From positions 29,341,210 to 29,405,209 of the forward strand of contig NC_065544.1 of assembly GCF_932294415.1 (NCBI RefSeq): 64,000 nt of DNA. The letters are read 5' to 3'. Positions 1 to 11,316 of this stretch are shown piece after piece (the first letter of the stretch is position 1; every line of letters begins with the position of its first letter). Under the pieces are notes generated by a model that was not told where the DNA came from, made no database searches, and was given only the letters and a program-made list of their open reading frames with translations. Source of the DNA: Quercus robur (lineage: Eukaryota > Streptophyta > Magnoliopsida > Fagales > Fagaceae). A program made the position numbers and the translations under genes.

Positions 1-90
1 TTTTACTTACTAACAATTACTTATCACATTAGTAATTTGTAAAAAAAAAAATATAAAAAAAAATAATTGTAGGTTCAGGATTTTCATATA

Positions 91-400
91 GGCAAAAATA
101 CACTTTTAGTCCCTACATTTTGAATCTATTTTCCATTTGGTCTCTAATTTGATTTCACGCCTACCCTAGTCCCTGAAATCAGAAAATCATTTCTATTTTG
201 GTCCTTACCGCCATCTCAGTAATGGAAAAAGCATATGTGGCAAACGGAATGCATTGTTAAGATAGTAAATTATATTTGGCATTTTTTAAATGCCGCGTCA
301 ACATTTAAATTAATAAAAAAAAACCAGCTCAGAAAATTAAAATAATTTTAAATTTTAAATTAAACATTAATCTAATTAAAAATAATAATTTAATTAAAAT
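91..400. repeat. Left terminal inverted repeat of the outer Mutator-like element
   Basis: This arm pairs with about 3195-3500 in inverse orientation. Shared landmarks in order are the repeated phrase 'tttagtccctacatttt', a 'cagaaaatcatttc' block, 'gcattctgtttgcc'-like sequence, and an 'agctcagaaaatt' block near 330. Confidence 0.7.
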
Positions 401-702
401 AAAATATATTATTAAAAAAAAAAAAAAAAAACTTTGAAATCTGAAGATAACAAGCCGTGCACAAAACCCATTACCAAAAACTCTAGCATCAAATAAACTT
501 GGTTCCCACATCCAAATAATAAACCCATTCACAAAACCTGTGGGATCAAAAACTATACTGGGAGCTGTGGTGACCAATTTTCAAAACCCATTAACGGAAC
601 CTAAGATCCAAACGGTCTGACCGATCTTCGTTTTCTCGGACAAGATCTCTCTCTTTCAGCTTTTTCTTTGGGATCTGGGTTTAGAGAAAGAGGGAGCTTC
701 TG

Positions 703-1535
703 GCATTTTACCCCTTTCTTAAAAAAAAAAATTAGCAATATGCCCCTGTTTCCAAACTATATAGGGGCGTGCCCCTGTTTCGATACTCGATTACATTAAA
801 ATTGAGTTTCAAATAAATACTCGATTTGTAGAAAATCAAGTTATGCCCGATCAAACTTTAAAAAAAAAAAAAAAAAAAATGCATGGAACTCGAGTTCCTG
901 GAAATCAAGTTCCATGCAAAAATTCTTTTAGTGTAATCATCTCATACAAGGTTTAGGGAGCCCTATAGTGGCGTTTTTAAGTCCTATAGTGGTGTTTTTA
1001 AACCCTATAGCGCCATTTTTCTGCAATTTTTTTAATAAGTGAGATTACCGCATACCAAGTTCAGGGAGCCCTATAGTGGCGTTTTTAAGCCCTATAGTGA
1101 CGTTTTAAAGCCCTATAGTGGCGTTTTCCTGCAAATTTTTTTTTTCTAAGTGTGATTGTCCCATGGCAAGTTGAGGGAGCCCTATGGTGGCGTTTTTTTT
1201 AGCCTTATAGTGACGTTTTAAAGCCCTATAGCGGCGTTTTCTTGCAAATTTTTTTTTCCTAAGTGTGATTGTCCCATGGCAGGTTGAGGGAGCCCTATAG
1301 TGGCATTTTTTAGCCCTATAGTGGCGTTTTGGAACTTGATCTCCCTAAAATCGAGTTCTATGCATTTTTTTTTTTTTTTTTTAAGTTTGATCGGGCATAA
1401 CTCGATTTTAATGTAACCGAGTTCTTTAAGTAACTCGATTTTAGTGTCATCAAGTACCAAAACAAGGACACTCCCCTATATAGTTTGCAAACAGGGGCAT
1501 ATTGCCAAATATTTTGCCAAACAAGGGCAAAAGGC
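703..1535. repeat. Palindromic (fold-back) element, CTCGATTTT family, copy 1
   Basis: The arms at 703-895 and 1335-1535 are inverse copies: both contain 'aatatgcccctgttt', 'aactatatagggg', repeated 'ctcgatttt' and 'gttatgcccgatcaaactt'-type blocks. The centre carries a minisatellite. Two shorter relatives lie at 50287-50637 and 50913-51268. The 9-bp flanks GAGCTTCTG and TAGATTCTC match at only 6 positions, so the target duplication is doubtful. It lies inside the outer Mutator-like element and so is younger than it or was carried along. Confidence 0.65.
951..1335. repeat. Minisatellite, about 110-bp units made of 20-bp subrepeats
   Basis: Three full units start at about 951, 1059 and 1170, and a partial one starts at 1283. 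Each opens with 'agggagccctatagtggcg' and contains three copies of a subrepeat close to 'agccctatagtggcgttttt', then a T-rich spacer and 'aagtgtgattgtcccatgg'. Unit length is 108 to 113 bp. No coding function is suggested. Confidence 0.8.
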
Positions 1536-2219
1536 TAGATTCTCTAGAGAAAGAGATGGGCTCAAATTGGTGCAGTGGTTGTGAAGTGGTGGTCGGTTCG
1601 GTGGTGGTGGGGGTGGATCATTGGTTGGGTTTGTTGTTGGCGTGGGTTGCGGTGGCTTGATGTGTCCATTGGTGACTGATCGGTGGCAATGGTGGTGATT
1701 GGTGGTCTGATCTATTCATATCGATTGCAGATTGGTGGTTTGACTTTGATCTGTTCTGTTTTGATCCCTGGGTTTGCTCTTGTTCTGGGTTTGTTTATGT
1801 TGGGTTCGACTTGCTCTTAATTGATGGTGGTGGTGGGTTTGATTGTGAGAACGTGAAGTGTGCTGGGTATCCTTACTCTTGTTCTGGGTTTGTTTGTGTT
1901 TTTGGTTTTTGGAGAGAATGTGGAGTTGTTTGTTTTTATGTATTTTTTGTGAGTTTGTTTCCCAAGAAAAATTCTGGGTTTATAGGTTTGCTGGAAATTG
2001 AGTTGGTTACTATTTTATGGGTTTATTTATTCGGTTTACTTATGATTTGGTTTGGTTTCTTTCATTTATTTCTTGTTTTTCTGGATTTGGTGGATATTAG
2101 ATTTTGGTTGCTGGATTTGGAGTTGAGGTTTGCTAGAGATTGGTTTGGTTGCTGGGTTTATTTCTTAGATTTGGGAAGAACATGTTCTTACGGAAAAAAT
2201 AATGAAAGTAAAAAAAATA
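1536..2219. other. GT-rich, intron-like or UTR-like interior of the outer element
   Basis: This stretch is rich in G and T (ggtggtggtggg, gttctgggtttgtt) and unlike the AT-rich surroundings. It looks like the 5' leader or first intron of a plant gene picked up by the element. A 172-residue open frame crosses it but its translation is low-complexity and hydrophobic, so I do not call it a gene. The pyrimidine-rich piece at 600-700 on the other side of the palindromic element may belong to the same captured segment. Confidence 0.35.
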
Positions 2220-3180
2220 GGCAAAAATCACATTTTCGTCCCTACATTTTCAGGAAATTCTCACTTTGGTCCCTAGATTTTATTTTTACCGCTTTTAGTC
2301 CCTATACTGAAAAACACTTCCCGTTTTAGTCCCTGCCGTTATATCAGAGACGAAAAATGCACACATGACAAACAGCAGAATTAAAAAATATTAAAATAAT
2401 GTCCAGAACCTAATCAACAAGTGCCTTCGCACGCTGCGCAAAAAGCTCAACCACATAACTCAAATGGAAGAAGCCATCGCTCAAGGCAAACCGATCAACA
2501 AGGAGCAAGAAGAAGTCCTCCGCTTGAAACCCATCGTCTTAGCTCTCATCGATGAGCTCAACAAGCTCCACCAGCCTCTCACCCAAGCTGTCGCCGAAGA
2601 GCTCTCCCTCTCCACTCAATGCCTCCACCTCTCCCCCTCCGATTCCACCGCCAACGACACCGAAACCAATAACAACCACAACCACGACGACAACAACAAC
2701 AGCAATTACAAATCCACTGCCTCCTCCTTCGATGAGCAGAACCGAAATGACAAATCTGACCTTGGCCTTGTGGAGGATCTTCTGAATCTACTCTACTTCG
2801 GCTTGCTTTTCGATGTGAAGTCACAAGGAGGTTTCACCACCACGATGCTAACGAGGACTCATGTGTGCGGATGTTGCTTGACCTACGATTACGTCACCGA
2901 CGATGCCACTGATCTGCTTAGCGAGCGGGAAACTCTGGCTTGCTAAGTTCGATTAGCCTATTGATTCCAATGCCAACCTTATTTTAATATTTTGGACATT
3001 ATTTTATTATTTTTTAATTCTAACGTTTGTCACGTGTGCATTTTCCATCTCTGATATAACAACATGGACCAAAACGGGAAGCGTTTTTCAGGATATGGAC
3101 TAAAAGCGGTAAAAATTAAATTTAGGGACCAAAGTGGGAATCACTTGAAAATGTAGGGACAAAAACGTGATTTCCGACAA
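2220..3180. mobile_element. Inner Mutator-like element carrying a host-gene fragment
   Basis: Inverted arms of about 180 bp (2220-2405 and 2985-3180) share 'gtccctacattttca', 'ctttggtccc', 'cgcttttagtcc' and 'atatcagagacg'-type blocks. The flanking 9-mer AAAAAAATA occurs at 2211-2219 and 3181-3189, but it is low-complexity, so the duplication is weak evidence by itself. The arms resemble those of the outer element only in general style, so this is a different subfamily inserted next to the outer right arm. The segment between the arms is a coding fragment (2464-2946). Confidence 0.65.
2464..2946 (+). pseudogene. Captured host-gene fragment, 160-aa open frame
   Basis: The frame is open from an ATG at 2464 to a stop at 2946 and is also open upstream from about 2410, with basic residues (TLRKKLNHITQ) before the Met. 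The first 55 residues are helix-forming (MEEAIAQGKPINKEQEEVL, then ALIDELNKLHQPLTQAVAEE). A low-complexity Asn/His/Asp/Ser stretch follows at about 60-90, then a compact segment with DLLNLLYFGLLFDVK and CCLTYDYVTDDATDLL. The pattern looks like the N-terminal part of a conserved plant protein whose name I cannot give with confidence. It ends abruptly where the inner element's arm begins, so it is probably a captured, truncated copy. The long intact frame could mean recent capture or translation. Base composition is richer in C and codon use more gene-like than in the flanks. Confidence 0.6.
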
Positions 3181-3194
3181 AAAAAAATAACTAA

Positions 3195-3500
3195 TTTTAA
3201 TTTATTTTATTTTTGGTTTAAATTTTCTGAGTTGGCTTTTTTTATTAATTTAAATATTGATGTAGCATTTAAAAAATGCTAAATATAAATTTTTATTATT
3301 ATTTTATTAGTCACGTTAGCATTTACTGTGCCAACAGTGCATTCTGTTTGCCACGTATACTTTTTCCATTTCTAAGATGATGGCATGGACCAAGACGGAA
3401 ATGATTTTCTGATTTCAGGGACTAACATAGGCGTAAATTCAAATTAGGAACCAAAATGAGAATAGGCTCAAAATGTATGGACTAAAAGTGTATTTTTGTC
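3195..3500. repeat. Right terminal inverted repeat of the outer Mutator-like element
   Basis: Inverse partner of 91-400. It ends with a sequence whose complement reads GACAAAAATACACTTTTAG. The 9-bp duplication TTCCATATA follows at 3501-3509. Confidence 0.7.
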
Positions 3501-3673
3501 TTCCATATATTATTGTTCCCAACCCACCACAAATCACACATATGCATCAAAACCATCCTCTGTTTCTTTTTTGGTGGTCGGATTTGAATCACATCAGCTA
3601 TGCAAATATATTGTGAGTATGTCTAATATAAATGTGGTATAATCAATTAGGCTAGCCTTTCAGTTAACTTTAA

Positions 3674-4339
3674 GGGTCCGTTTATTTGGAAGAGTGGAAA
3701 AGTGAGGATAAAAAATGGTGAGAGGATGGAAAAGTGGGAGGATAGAAAAGATTTTTATTTTCCTCATTTTTGTTTGGTTGGGAGTGAAAAAAATATAGGT
3801 ATGGAAAAAGTGAGTTTGTATAAATTTACTCATGTATACGTATTAAAAATGATACCCAATTAAAACAAAAAAAAAGTGACAAAAAAAAAAACACAAAAGA
3901 AAGCAAATATATATATATATATATATATATGAGCAACGTACACTTAAATAAATAAAATAAAATAAAAAGGAAAGAACGTGCAATGAGGGAAGAAAAAAAA
4001 GGAAGAAGAAGAGGCATGTCTAGGAGGGAGGAAAAAAAATAAAATGAGGCAACGTCCAGGAGAGAGAGAAAAAAAGTGAGGAAGAGCAATGTACGGACAA
4101 AGCCCATGTGCAAGTGCATAAGAACATTTTTTTTCCATTAAACAGCCTCATTTTCTTTTTTCAGTTTTCTTTTTATTTTGAGGAGGAAACATGTTGGTAG
4201 GCCTAAGGAAAAAACACTTGGGCTCCACAATTTATTTTCCTTCCTTCCACCCAATTAAACACACTCAAAAAAGAAAAAATTTCTCATTTTTTCTCCAAAA
4301 TTTTTCAACTACCTTTTTCACCTCCAAACAAATACACCC
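3674..4339. mobile_element. PIF/Harbinger-like MITE, copy A
   Basis: Starts GGGTCCGTTTATTTGG and ends with the near-inverse (CCAAACAAATACACCC). Both sides carry the 3-bp duplication TAA (3671-3673 and 4340-4342). The interior is purine-rich (gtggaaaagtgagg) on the left and pyrimidine-rich on the right, so the element folds on itself. An (AT)n run lies at 3907-3930. No transposase. Related to copies at 6550, 45455 and 53998. Confidence 0.75.
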
Positions 4340-4342
4340 TAA

Positions 4343-6546
4343 ACGTAGTAAGAGTCTAAGAAAATCAATTCAAGCTCAAGTTCATTCTTAATATAAAGCT
4401 CCGCCTATAAAATTTTGGTTTGACGAGCATTGCCTTAGCTTTGACTTGATTCTTGAACTATGGTCGTGTGACTCTCAAGTCTCAATGAAGCAAAGTGATA
4501 TGCTAGAAATTATTTCTTTTGAACAACCACAAAGTTGGTTAACCTATTTTTTAGAATGTATACCTCGATTGTTTAACAAGTTGCTTTAACTTAAGGTTTG
4601 AACAACAGTTCTTAAAAAGCGGACGGGAGAGGACAAGTATAAAAAGGATAATAATTTTTGTGGAACAGTAAATTATAAGAAACCTTTTTGGATATTATCG
4701 TTTTGGCTTATTTGAAAAGGCAAAACAAGAAGCTCCCTAAGTTTTGGACGGCCAGGAACCCCTGCTCCTCTCCCCCCCCACCCCCCCCCCCCCAAAAAAA
4801 AAAAAAAAAAAAAAAATCTATTCCTCCTCATGTGACAAGGTAGTTAGCTTTGTCCCTGTCTCACTGAACAAGGTCATATTAACTGTTGCTAAAGATTGAT
4901 TAACGTATATAAATGACCTAGGCACTAGAGACTAGAAAGGGCTTAATAAGTGACAAACTGTTTTGGGGAGTTGAAAATAAGTAGATATAGAGATGGCTTA
5001 ATTTTTTTAATCTTGACGAATTTTTTTTATCTTAATTTTTTCTGGATTATTTTATCATTATTCACCCTGTCTTGGTAATTTTATTATTGTTTGTGATGTT
5101 AACAATATTGACCTAGGCCTTAACATCGATCTAAGTTCTTAAACAAAAGTTAAGAATTTTCCAATTAATATATTTTGTATTTGGATTACTTTCTCAACCA
5201 ATGATATTGATATCTTGGCAGCCTTCTAAGCAACTCCTTAGCCTGAAGTTCCAATCGAAGAAGTAGATGTCATAGTAGGCAGTACCTAAGAAATCTTCAA
5301 CTGGTACATAAACAACTGTGCGGACTTATGGGCTTAACAGTCTTGATTGGTGTCCCAAAGATATATATGTTTACCGCTATACAATTACAACCATTAATTG
5401 CTCAATGAATACAGAACACCCATGCTTTAGCACCTGGTTCAATGGCTTACAAGCAATAGTTAGGAGTGTTTAACATTTCCAAACCAAATTGATGAAATTA
5501 TTAATTAAAATCTTTGGTACTTAAAACACATGCATCATGACGCCATAGCAAGTTACAATTGGTATGATAGGGATACAATGTATAAAAATCCTTTTATGTG
5601 GAAGGAAAATAATTTATCACTATTTATCATTAATTGGTATGTGTGAGAGTTAGAAAAGATCTCTTCTTTTTTTCATTTTTCATTTTTTAAGTGAGAAAGT
5701 TTGTTAGTGAGAATATCTATAAGTGTATTCGGAGCTAGACTTCCTCTTTGACATGACACTTTCTAGTGTAACATCATCCCTAGGCTTGGATTGTAAGAGG
5801 TATGAGGTTAAATTATATTTTTGACCTAGAGAACATCGAATGGTGGATTAGAGGTGATACACAGAGAAGGGAAATATAAAAAATATGAGAACGAATCAGG
5901 CAAGAGATCATGGAGGAAAAAAAGAAAAAAAGAATTTTGACCGGTTTTCAAATCCTTTGATGCATCAGATAACTTTAAAAAAAAAAAAAAATGTATTTCA
6001 TTCCATGGCTAGGCTTTGTTGAGGCCTTCTATTTTCAGCATTGCTAGTAAGGACAGGTTCGACTAGATAATTTTTCCCATTTTACATGGAGGCTTTTAAT
6101 AAGCGAGTGCGGGATTGAAAACTTATTTAGTTGTAATATACTACCTAAAATAAAAATAAAAATCTATCCATAATAAACTAAATAATATCTGGTCAAACTA
6201 GTGCATGAAGTTTTTGATTTAAGAATGACGCATGTCTTCTGTGTTTTTATTGAAATTTGAAACAAATTTGTCCAGTTCATGGTGATATGACTTAAAATCA
6301 GCCTAAGGGTAATGTGTAGCGTGGACACAAGAATTTTCTAATCATTTTCCTTTTACCAAAAATTGAAAAAATTTACCCTACAATTTGATATGCCAATTCA
6401 TGGACTTAAGCATTTTTTTTTATATGGTTCATTTGCTTTGACGTAATTTTTTTTAAAAATGTATTTCTTATTTTTGGGAATTTGGATTGGTTGAAAGTTT
6501 CAGTAAAATGAAATCATTTCCTTTTGATCAAGAAAAATACTTGCTC
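4343..6546. other. Non-coding stretch, no gene recognised
   Basis: About 2.2 kb of AT-rich DNA with a C-run and A-run at 4770-4816. No frame with coding character and no bounded element was found. The part from about 6190 onward matches 17225-17410 and belongs to the tandemly duplicated PR-1 unit. Confidence 0.5.
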
Positions 6547-6549
6547 TAA

Positions 6550-7197
6550 GGCCCCGTTTGATTGGGTTGAAAACAGGGATAATGCAAAAGAAGAAGAGGA
6601 AAATAGAGTGGAAAATGAAATTTTCTCTTATTTGGTTCATGAGAGAAAACAAGTGGGAAATAAAATGGTGTGGAAAATTTTTCCTCCAGGCCCACCAAAT
6701 TTTGTCCTCCCAATTTGGGAGGAAAACTAAGGAGAAAAAATTATGTGAGTGGTAAATTACACAAATACCCTCATCTTTACACACAGCACATCTCCACGTT
6801 CTCCTCTTTCCTTTCCCCTTTTTTTTTTTTTGCCTTGTCCTCGTTATATTCCACCTTATCTATTGCTATTTGATTACTTATTTATTTATTTGATTCTCAA
6901 AAAAATACTTATTTATTTATTATTTTCTATATATTCCCTAAACGGTCTCTAGGTTCTTCACAAGCTGTAAGTTTTATTTATTTATTTATTTTTAATTCAT
7001 TTTACCCAGTTTTTGCTTGCTCTAAATAGCTATGTTTCTTATTTATAGTTTATACATATTTTTTCACACTTATTAGACCCTTTGGTGTTTTGTTATTTTA
7101 TTTTTATTAAACCCTTCGCTATTTGATTATTTATTTATTTTTTCCCATATATTCTCAGAGTTCTTCACAGGGAACGGTCTCCAGGTTCTTCACAACT

Positions 7198-7242
<45 letters not shown>

Positions 7243-7527
7243 TTCATTTTACCCAGTTTTTGCTTGCTCTCATATATGGTTTTTATTTATAATTTATACA
7301 TATTTTTCACACTTATTAGACCCTTTAATATTTTGTTATAACAAGGACATAATAGTTAATTCATATAAACTACATTTTCCATCCTCCCACTTTTCTCTCC
7401 AACCAAACAAATGAGTTTTCCACCCTCCCACTTCTCCAACCAAACACACATGAGGGAAAACCAAAACTTTTCTATCCTCCCAATTTTCCATCCTTCCACG
7501 TTTCCTCTCTTCCAAACAAACAAAGCC
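6550..7527. mobile_element. PIF/Harbinger-like MITE, copy B
   Basis: Starts GGCCCCGTTTGATTGG and ends with the near-inverse CCAAACAAACAAAGCC. TAA lies on both sides (6547-6549 and 7528-7530). The left arm is purine-rich (gggaaataaaatgg) and the right arm mirrors it (ccaccctcccacttctcc). The interior contains two related copies of a 'ggttcttcaca..ctgtaag' segment around a (CT)n run. It is absent from the corresponding place in unit 2 (after about 17410), so it inserted after the duplication. Confidence 0.75.
7203..7239. repeat. (CT)n microsatellite
   Basis: Uninterrupted CT dinucleotides for about 37 bp inside MITE B. Confidence 0.95.
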
Positions 7528-9571
7528 TAAGGTTTGAAAATGTTTTACACACCTCTGAAGGACAGGTTGACTAGATAACACACCTAAACATACAACAACC
7601 TTATAACATACAAAATGGCAAAGATATTCAAAAATCTCAAAAATGACAAAAATGCCTTAAAAATACCTCTCATTCAAGAGGATTTACAACATGTTAAGCC
7701 TTGGTAAGGTTATTCGCTTTGCATCAAATAAAACATCATGCTCCACCTAAATCTAAATTAAAAGCTCCAAATGATAGAAATTTTAGTAAAATCTTGAAAT
7801 TACGTACCAAAATACCCTTACAAAATTGAATATCATGCTCCATCTATCCAATATGATTGAATGATCCTAAACTACAAAAATAACAAAATTATTTCTTCAA
7901 AAATATTGAAATGATGAAAATATCTAAAATGACTACAATATTCCTCAAAATTTCAAGATTTGCTCCCAACCGTTATAGGAAAAATTATTAGGTACTCCTA
8001 GAGTATCATAAATTCGCACTCCTCCTTCTCACATGAATAATAGATCCTATCATGAATTTAATTAGTGGGATCTATCATTTATGTGAGAGGATGAAATATA
8101 CATTTATGGTACTCCGGGAGTACACAATAATTTCCCTGGTTATAGAAGTTGCATACAAAATTTCAAAATTTCAAGATATTTTTTTTTTCCTTTCCTTATT
8201 TATCCTTTTTATTTTAAATTGAATATTTTATTAAATACCTCTTTTTTTTTTCCTTTTTCTTTTTTTCCTTCACATGTGACTATGATTTGATATCATAACT
8301 TGTAACCATAGTTTATTGAAAAATTAGTAAACTTTTTCAACTGAAAATTAGGAGAGAATAAAAAAAATATCGGGCTGCCATCATCACTCGTGTATTCTTT
8401 AACTTTTTCAAGGGAGATATTTACGTTGTACCTACTATGCATTCTTGTCTTTTTTTCAATATGGCGTGTAGCCTAGGGCCCTTTAGAACGTGATGTTTGT
8501 GTTTGTTTCCCACTAAAAAAAAAAAAAGAAAAAGAAAAAGAAGAAAAAAAAAAAAAGGTGATGTTAGTTTCAAAAGTAGAGCATTTAGGCAGTTGTTAAA
8601 TAACTTATTTTTAGTTTTTAAATAATATTATATACTTTTTTATCAATGCGTATTTTAAAATATTATAAATAATATTATTTAAATTCTTTTACCAAACAAA
8701 TTTTTAATTTTCCTTTTTGAGACCACAATTATTCCGAATCTAATATTATAAATTATTAATTTATATAATTACGAGTGATTATCTAACAAGCATGTAATTA
8801 AAAAATTATCAAAAAACAAAAATATTCACCGTTCACAATTGTATGGATCATGCAGAAGGAAAAAAAAGTCAGTCACATCCACATGGCTAGGTCCTAAGTC
8901 TATGATCACTCAGTTTCCCGTGATTGGTGGTTAGCGATTGACCTGACCCTTTCTCTTTTTTCATTTTTCTTTCTTTCTTTCTCTTTTTTATTTATTTATT
9001 TTGTGAGAATCGGCCTGACCATTTTTAAGTCTTGGATAACGACCTAACGGACAAGCATGTGCTTTCTAGATTCACCTAATATATAGTTCCAAATTGAAAA
9101 GTAAACAAATTGATTATTATCATTATTATTATTATTATTAATTTAAAATTAAAAAACCACTGGGATTGACGCAAATACAAAACGACGATGAAGATTTCTC
9201 AAGGCATAAATGGTTGCATATGCATTAGATATTATGATGAGATTTGTGAAACAGGAAGAGTCTGTTTAGTATATATGTTTAAACACATATTTTTACACAC
9301 TTTTTCATTCACACGTATTTTTAAAAAATATAAACAACATTATTAGGACAATGTTACCAAACAACCCCAAAATATACCAAGTTTTATGGTTTTTGTTTTT
9401 GTTTTTTGAGAAATGTTCCAAGTTAGCTATAAAGATTTGGAGGTAATGACCGTAATAGCTAGAGAGGAGAATATCAAGTCTATACCGGTGGTCATGGTTT
9501 GTCTGTGTAATAATGAATCCTTATATTAAACCTTTCTAACACGGCAATTTGAAGCTCTCTCATGGTCCCAA

Positions 9572-10210
9572 CTAGTCGAGTCTAGCACGACACATTTTGG
9601 GTTGGTAGAAGGCAATGTTTGATCACAAGATAGCAACAATTGTTCTAGTATGAAACCTGAACCAAGCACTAAGAAAAGTTTGCTCCTAGCAGACTCGGCT
9701 CATTTTCTGCAAGAAAATGCGCTGTTACTTCAAATGTAATTATTAGACAGACTTTCTAGGTAAGCTTTTATATGCTGGTCAAAAAGTACGACTGTCAGGT
9801 AATTTATGCTAGATTTTCACAACTATCCTATATAATATATGTAATAGATTGCAATTAGTTACCGTTACTTTTTATACGAACTAGTCGAGTCTAGTACTGA
9901 GCCGAGTTAGTATGTGTAACACGACACGTTTTGGGTTGGTAGAAGGCAATGTTTAATCACAGGATAGCAACAATTCTAGTATGAAAGCTGAACCAAGCAC
10001 TAAGAAAAGTTTGGTCCTAGCAGACTCGGCTCATTTTCTGCAAGAAAATGCGCTGTTACTTCCATGTAATTATTAGACAGGCTTTCTAGGTAAGCTTTTA
10101 TATGGTGGTCAAAAAGTACGACTGTGAGGTAATTTATGCTCGATTTTCACATCTATCCTATATAATATATGTAATAGATTGCAATTAGTTACCGTTACTT
10201 TTTATACGAA
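9572..10210. repeat. Local tandem duplication, units of 309 and 330 bp
   Basis: The segment 9572-9880 is repeated directly at 9881-10210. Both copies start 'ctagtcgagtctag' and end 'tttttatacgaa'. They share 'ttgggttggtagaaggcaatg' in two pieces, 'cctagcagactcggctc' and 'tgcgctgttactt'. Copy 2 has an extra block of about 30 bp near its start (gagccgagttagtatgtg). Single copies of the same sequence occur in the other PR-1 units (19490, 23700, 50755), so this duplication is private to unit 1. Confidence 0.9.
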
Positions 10211-10269
10211 TCCATTACGTTTCTTTCGCCACACAAAGTTTTATTTATTTATTTTTTATACAAAATATA

Positions 10270-10393
10270 ATTCTACTTTAATTTAATCTAAGTGTATATA
10301 TGTGTGAAGCTCATTCCTGAAAACTTGAACTCCGGTCCTTACCCCCCACACCTCACAAGCACTTATACTTATAGAGTGACCATCGCACCAAAG
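10270..10393 (-). mobile_element. tRNA-derived SINE, family X, minus-strand copy
   Basis: Read on the minus strand it starts with a pol III box A-like segment (TTGGTGCGATGGTCACTC) and has a box B-like segment (GAGTTCAAGT), followed by 'gcttcacacatatatacact' as in the + strand copy at 13942. It is too diverged for a tRNA and lacks a cloverleaf. Confidence 0.65.
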
Positions 10394-10547
10394 ATATGCG
10401 GTAGTCACCACACAAAGTTAGTCCTATGGAATAGTTGTGGAATTGGTTTTTTTCCTAAAATTTATTTATGTTAACTGCATTGATTTCTCACAAGCTGATT
10501 TGTTACAAAACACAAATAAAAAATTCTTTTATTACTAACAATTTTTT

Positions 10548-10720
10548 TTTAGGTTCTAGTTAGTTCCACTGGTAAAATTTTTTATGGTTGAATAAGAAAT
10601 TTAAAATTTAATTCTTACCTACACCAAAACTGACTGGTGTCTTGGTTTGATGATAAAAAGTACAATCATCAAAAGCGGAAGATATAGGTTGAAACTCTAT
10701 AAATAAATTTTTTTAAATGT
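10548..10720 (+). mobile_element. tRNA-derived SINE, family Y
   Basis: Begins 'aggttctagttagttccac' with a box A-like 'TTAGTTCCACTGGTAAA'. Later blocks are 'cctacaccaaaactgactgg', 'tgtcttggtttgatgat' and 'taggttgaaactct', and it ends in an A-rich tail. A minus-strand relative lies at 47323-47497, where a target duplication confirms that this is a unit of transposition. Confidence 0.65.
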
Positions 10721-11316
10721 GAATTTTTCTATGGTATGTGCATGTGTGCATCACACACAAATAAACAATTCAACTATTCATTTATGAGGTGCTTGAAACT
10801 CACCAATAAGATTGTGAGCTTTATTTATGTAATAAAATTTGTAGTACCTTTTACATTTTCCCAAAACACAAATTTTAATGGCTCATTGTAAAAAGGGTAA
10901 TGCTATTTACATAATATTTTCACAAAAAATTCTAAGTGGTGGACTATTATTTGTTCTAATCTAGAGACTCCACTAATATTACTTTTTTACCCACCAATAA
11001 TAACTTGTCACTTATGATTTATTATTTAATTTTTTTGAATATATTCTAAACGTAGAACTACTCTTTCAAAAATCATATGCCCAAAAAACTCTTAAGAGTT
11101 TTTAGGTTAATTAAAAGAATAGTTATATAATGTTAAAGTTATTTATTTTATTTATTTTATATAAAAGAATACTTATATTATCTTAATATGATTTGATAAG
11201 ATATTATATAAAAATCAACTAATTAAGCATTTAATATATACATCACCTCAATTTTTAGTTGCGTTTTCAAACAATACATATAACAATTTTATTTTTTATT
11301 TTTTTTTTATGGGAAT

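Larger units (their letters stand above)
91..3500. mobile_element. Outer Mutator-like element (Pack-MULE-like), 3.4 kb
   Basis: The ends are long inverted repeats. The left one starts GGCAAAAATACACTTTTAG, and the right end read backwards gives the same sequence with few changes. The match continues for about 300 bp on each side. The 9-bp flanks TTTCATATA (82-90) and TTCCATATA (3501-3509) match at 8 of 9 positions, the target duplication length of Mutator-like elements. No transposase is seen, so it would be non-autonomous. The interior holds a palindromic element, a GT-rich intron-like stretch and a second Mutator-like element carrying a gene fragment. The structure is seen directly; the family assignment rests on terminal repeat length and 9-bp duplication. 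Confidence 0.75.
6190..9800. repeat. Upstream block of PR-1 unit 1, duplicated at 17225-19620
   Basis: Ordered matching blocks: 6190-6380 with 17225-17410 (aagaatgacgc, gatatgacttaaaatc), 7676-7850 with 17450-17640 (aagcc.tggtaaggttatt), 8865-9070 with 17805-17925 (cacatccacatggct, gtttcccgtgattggtgg), 9150-9250 with 18000-18110 (cactgggattgac) and 9650-9790 with 19490-19620 (agcagactcggctcatttt). Same order and orientation shows a tandem segmental duplication. The copies differ by indels and by private insertions such as the MITE at 6550. Confidence 0.75.

Noticed and set aside
1811-2329. 172-aa open frame on the + strand
   Set aside because: Translation is low-complexity and hydrophobic, and it crosses from the GT-rich interior into the inverted arm of the inner element, so it is not a gene.
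5200-5480. Possible gene remnant with GC-richer, codon-like composition
   Set aside because: No frame longer than a few dozen codons and no domain could be recognised on either strand.
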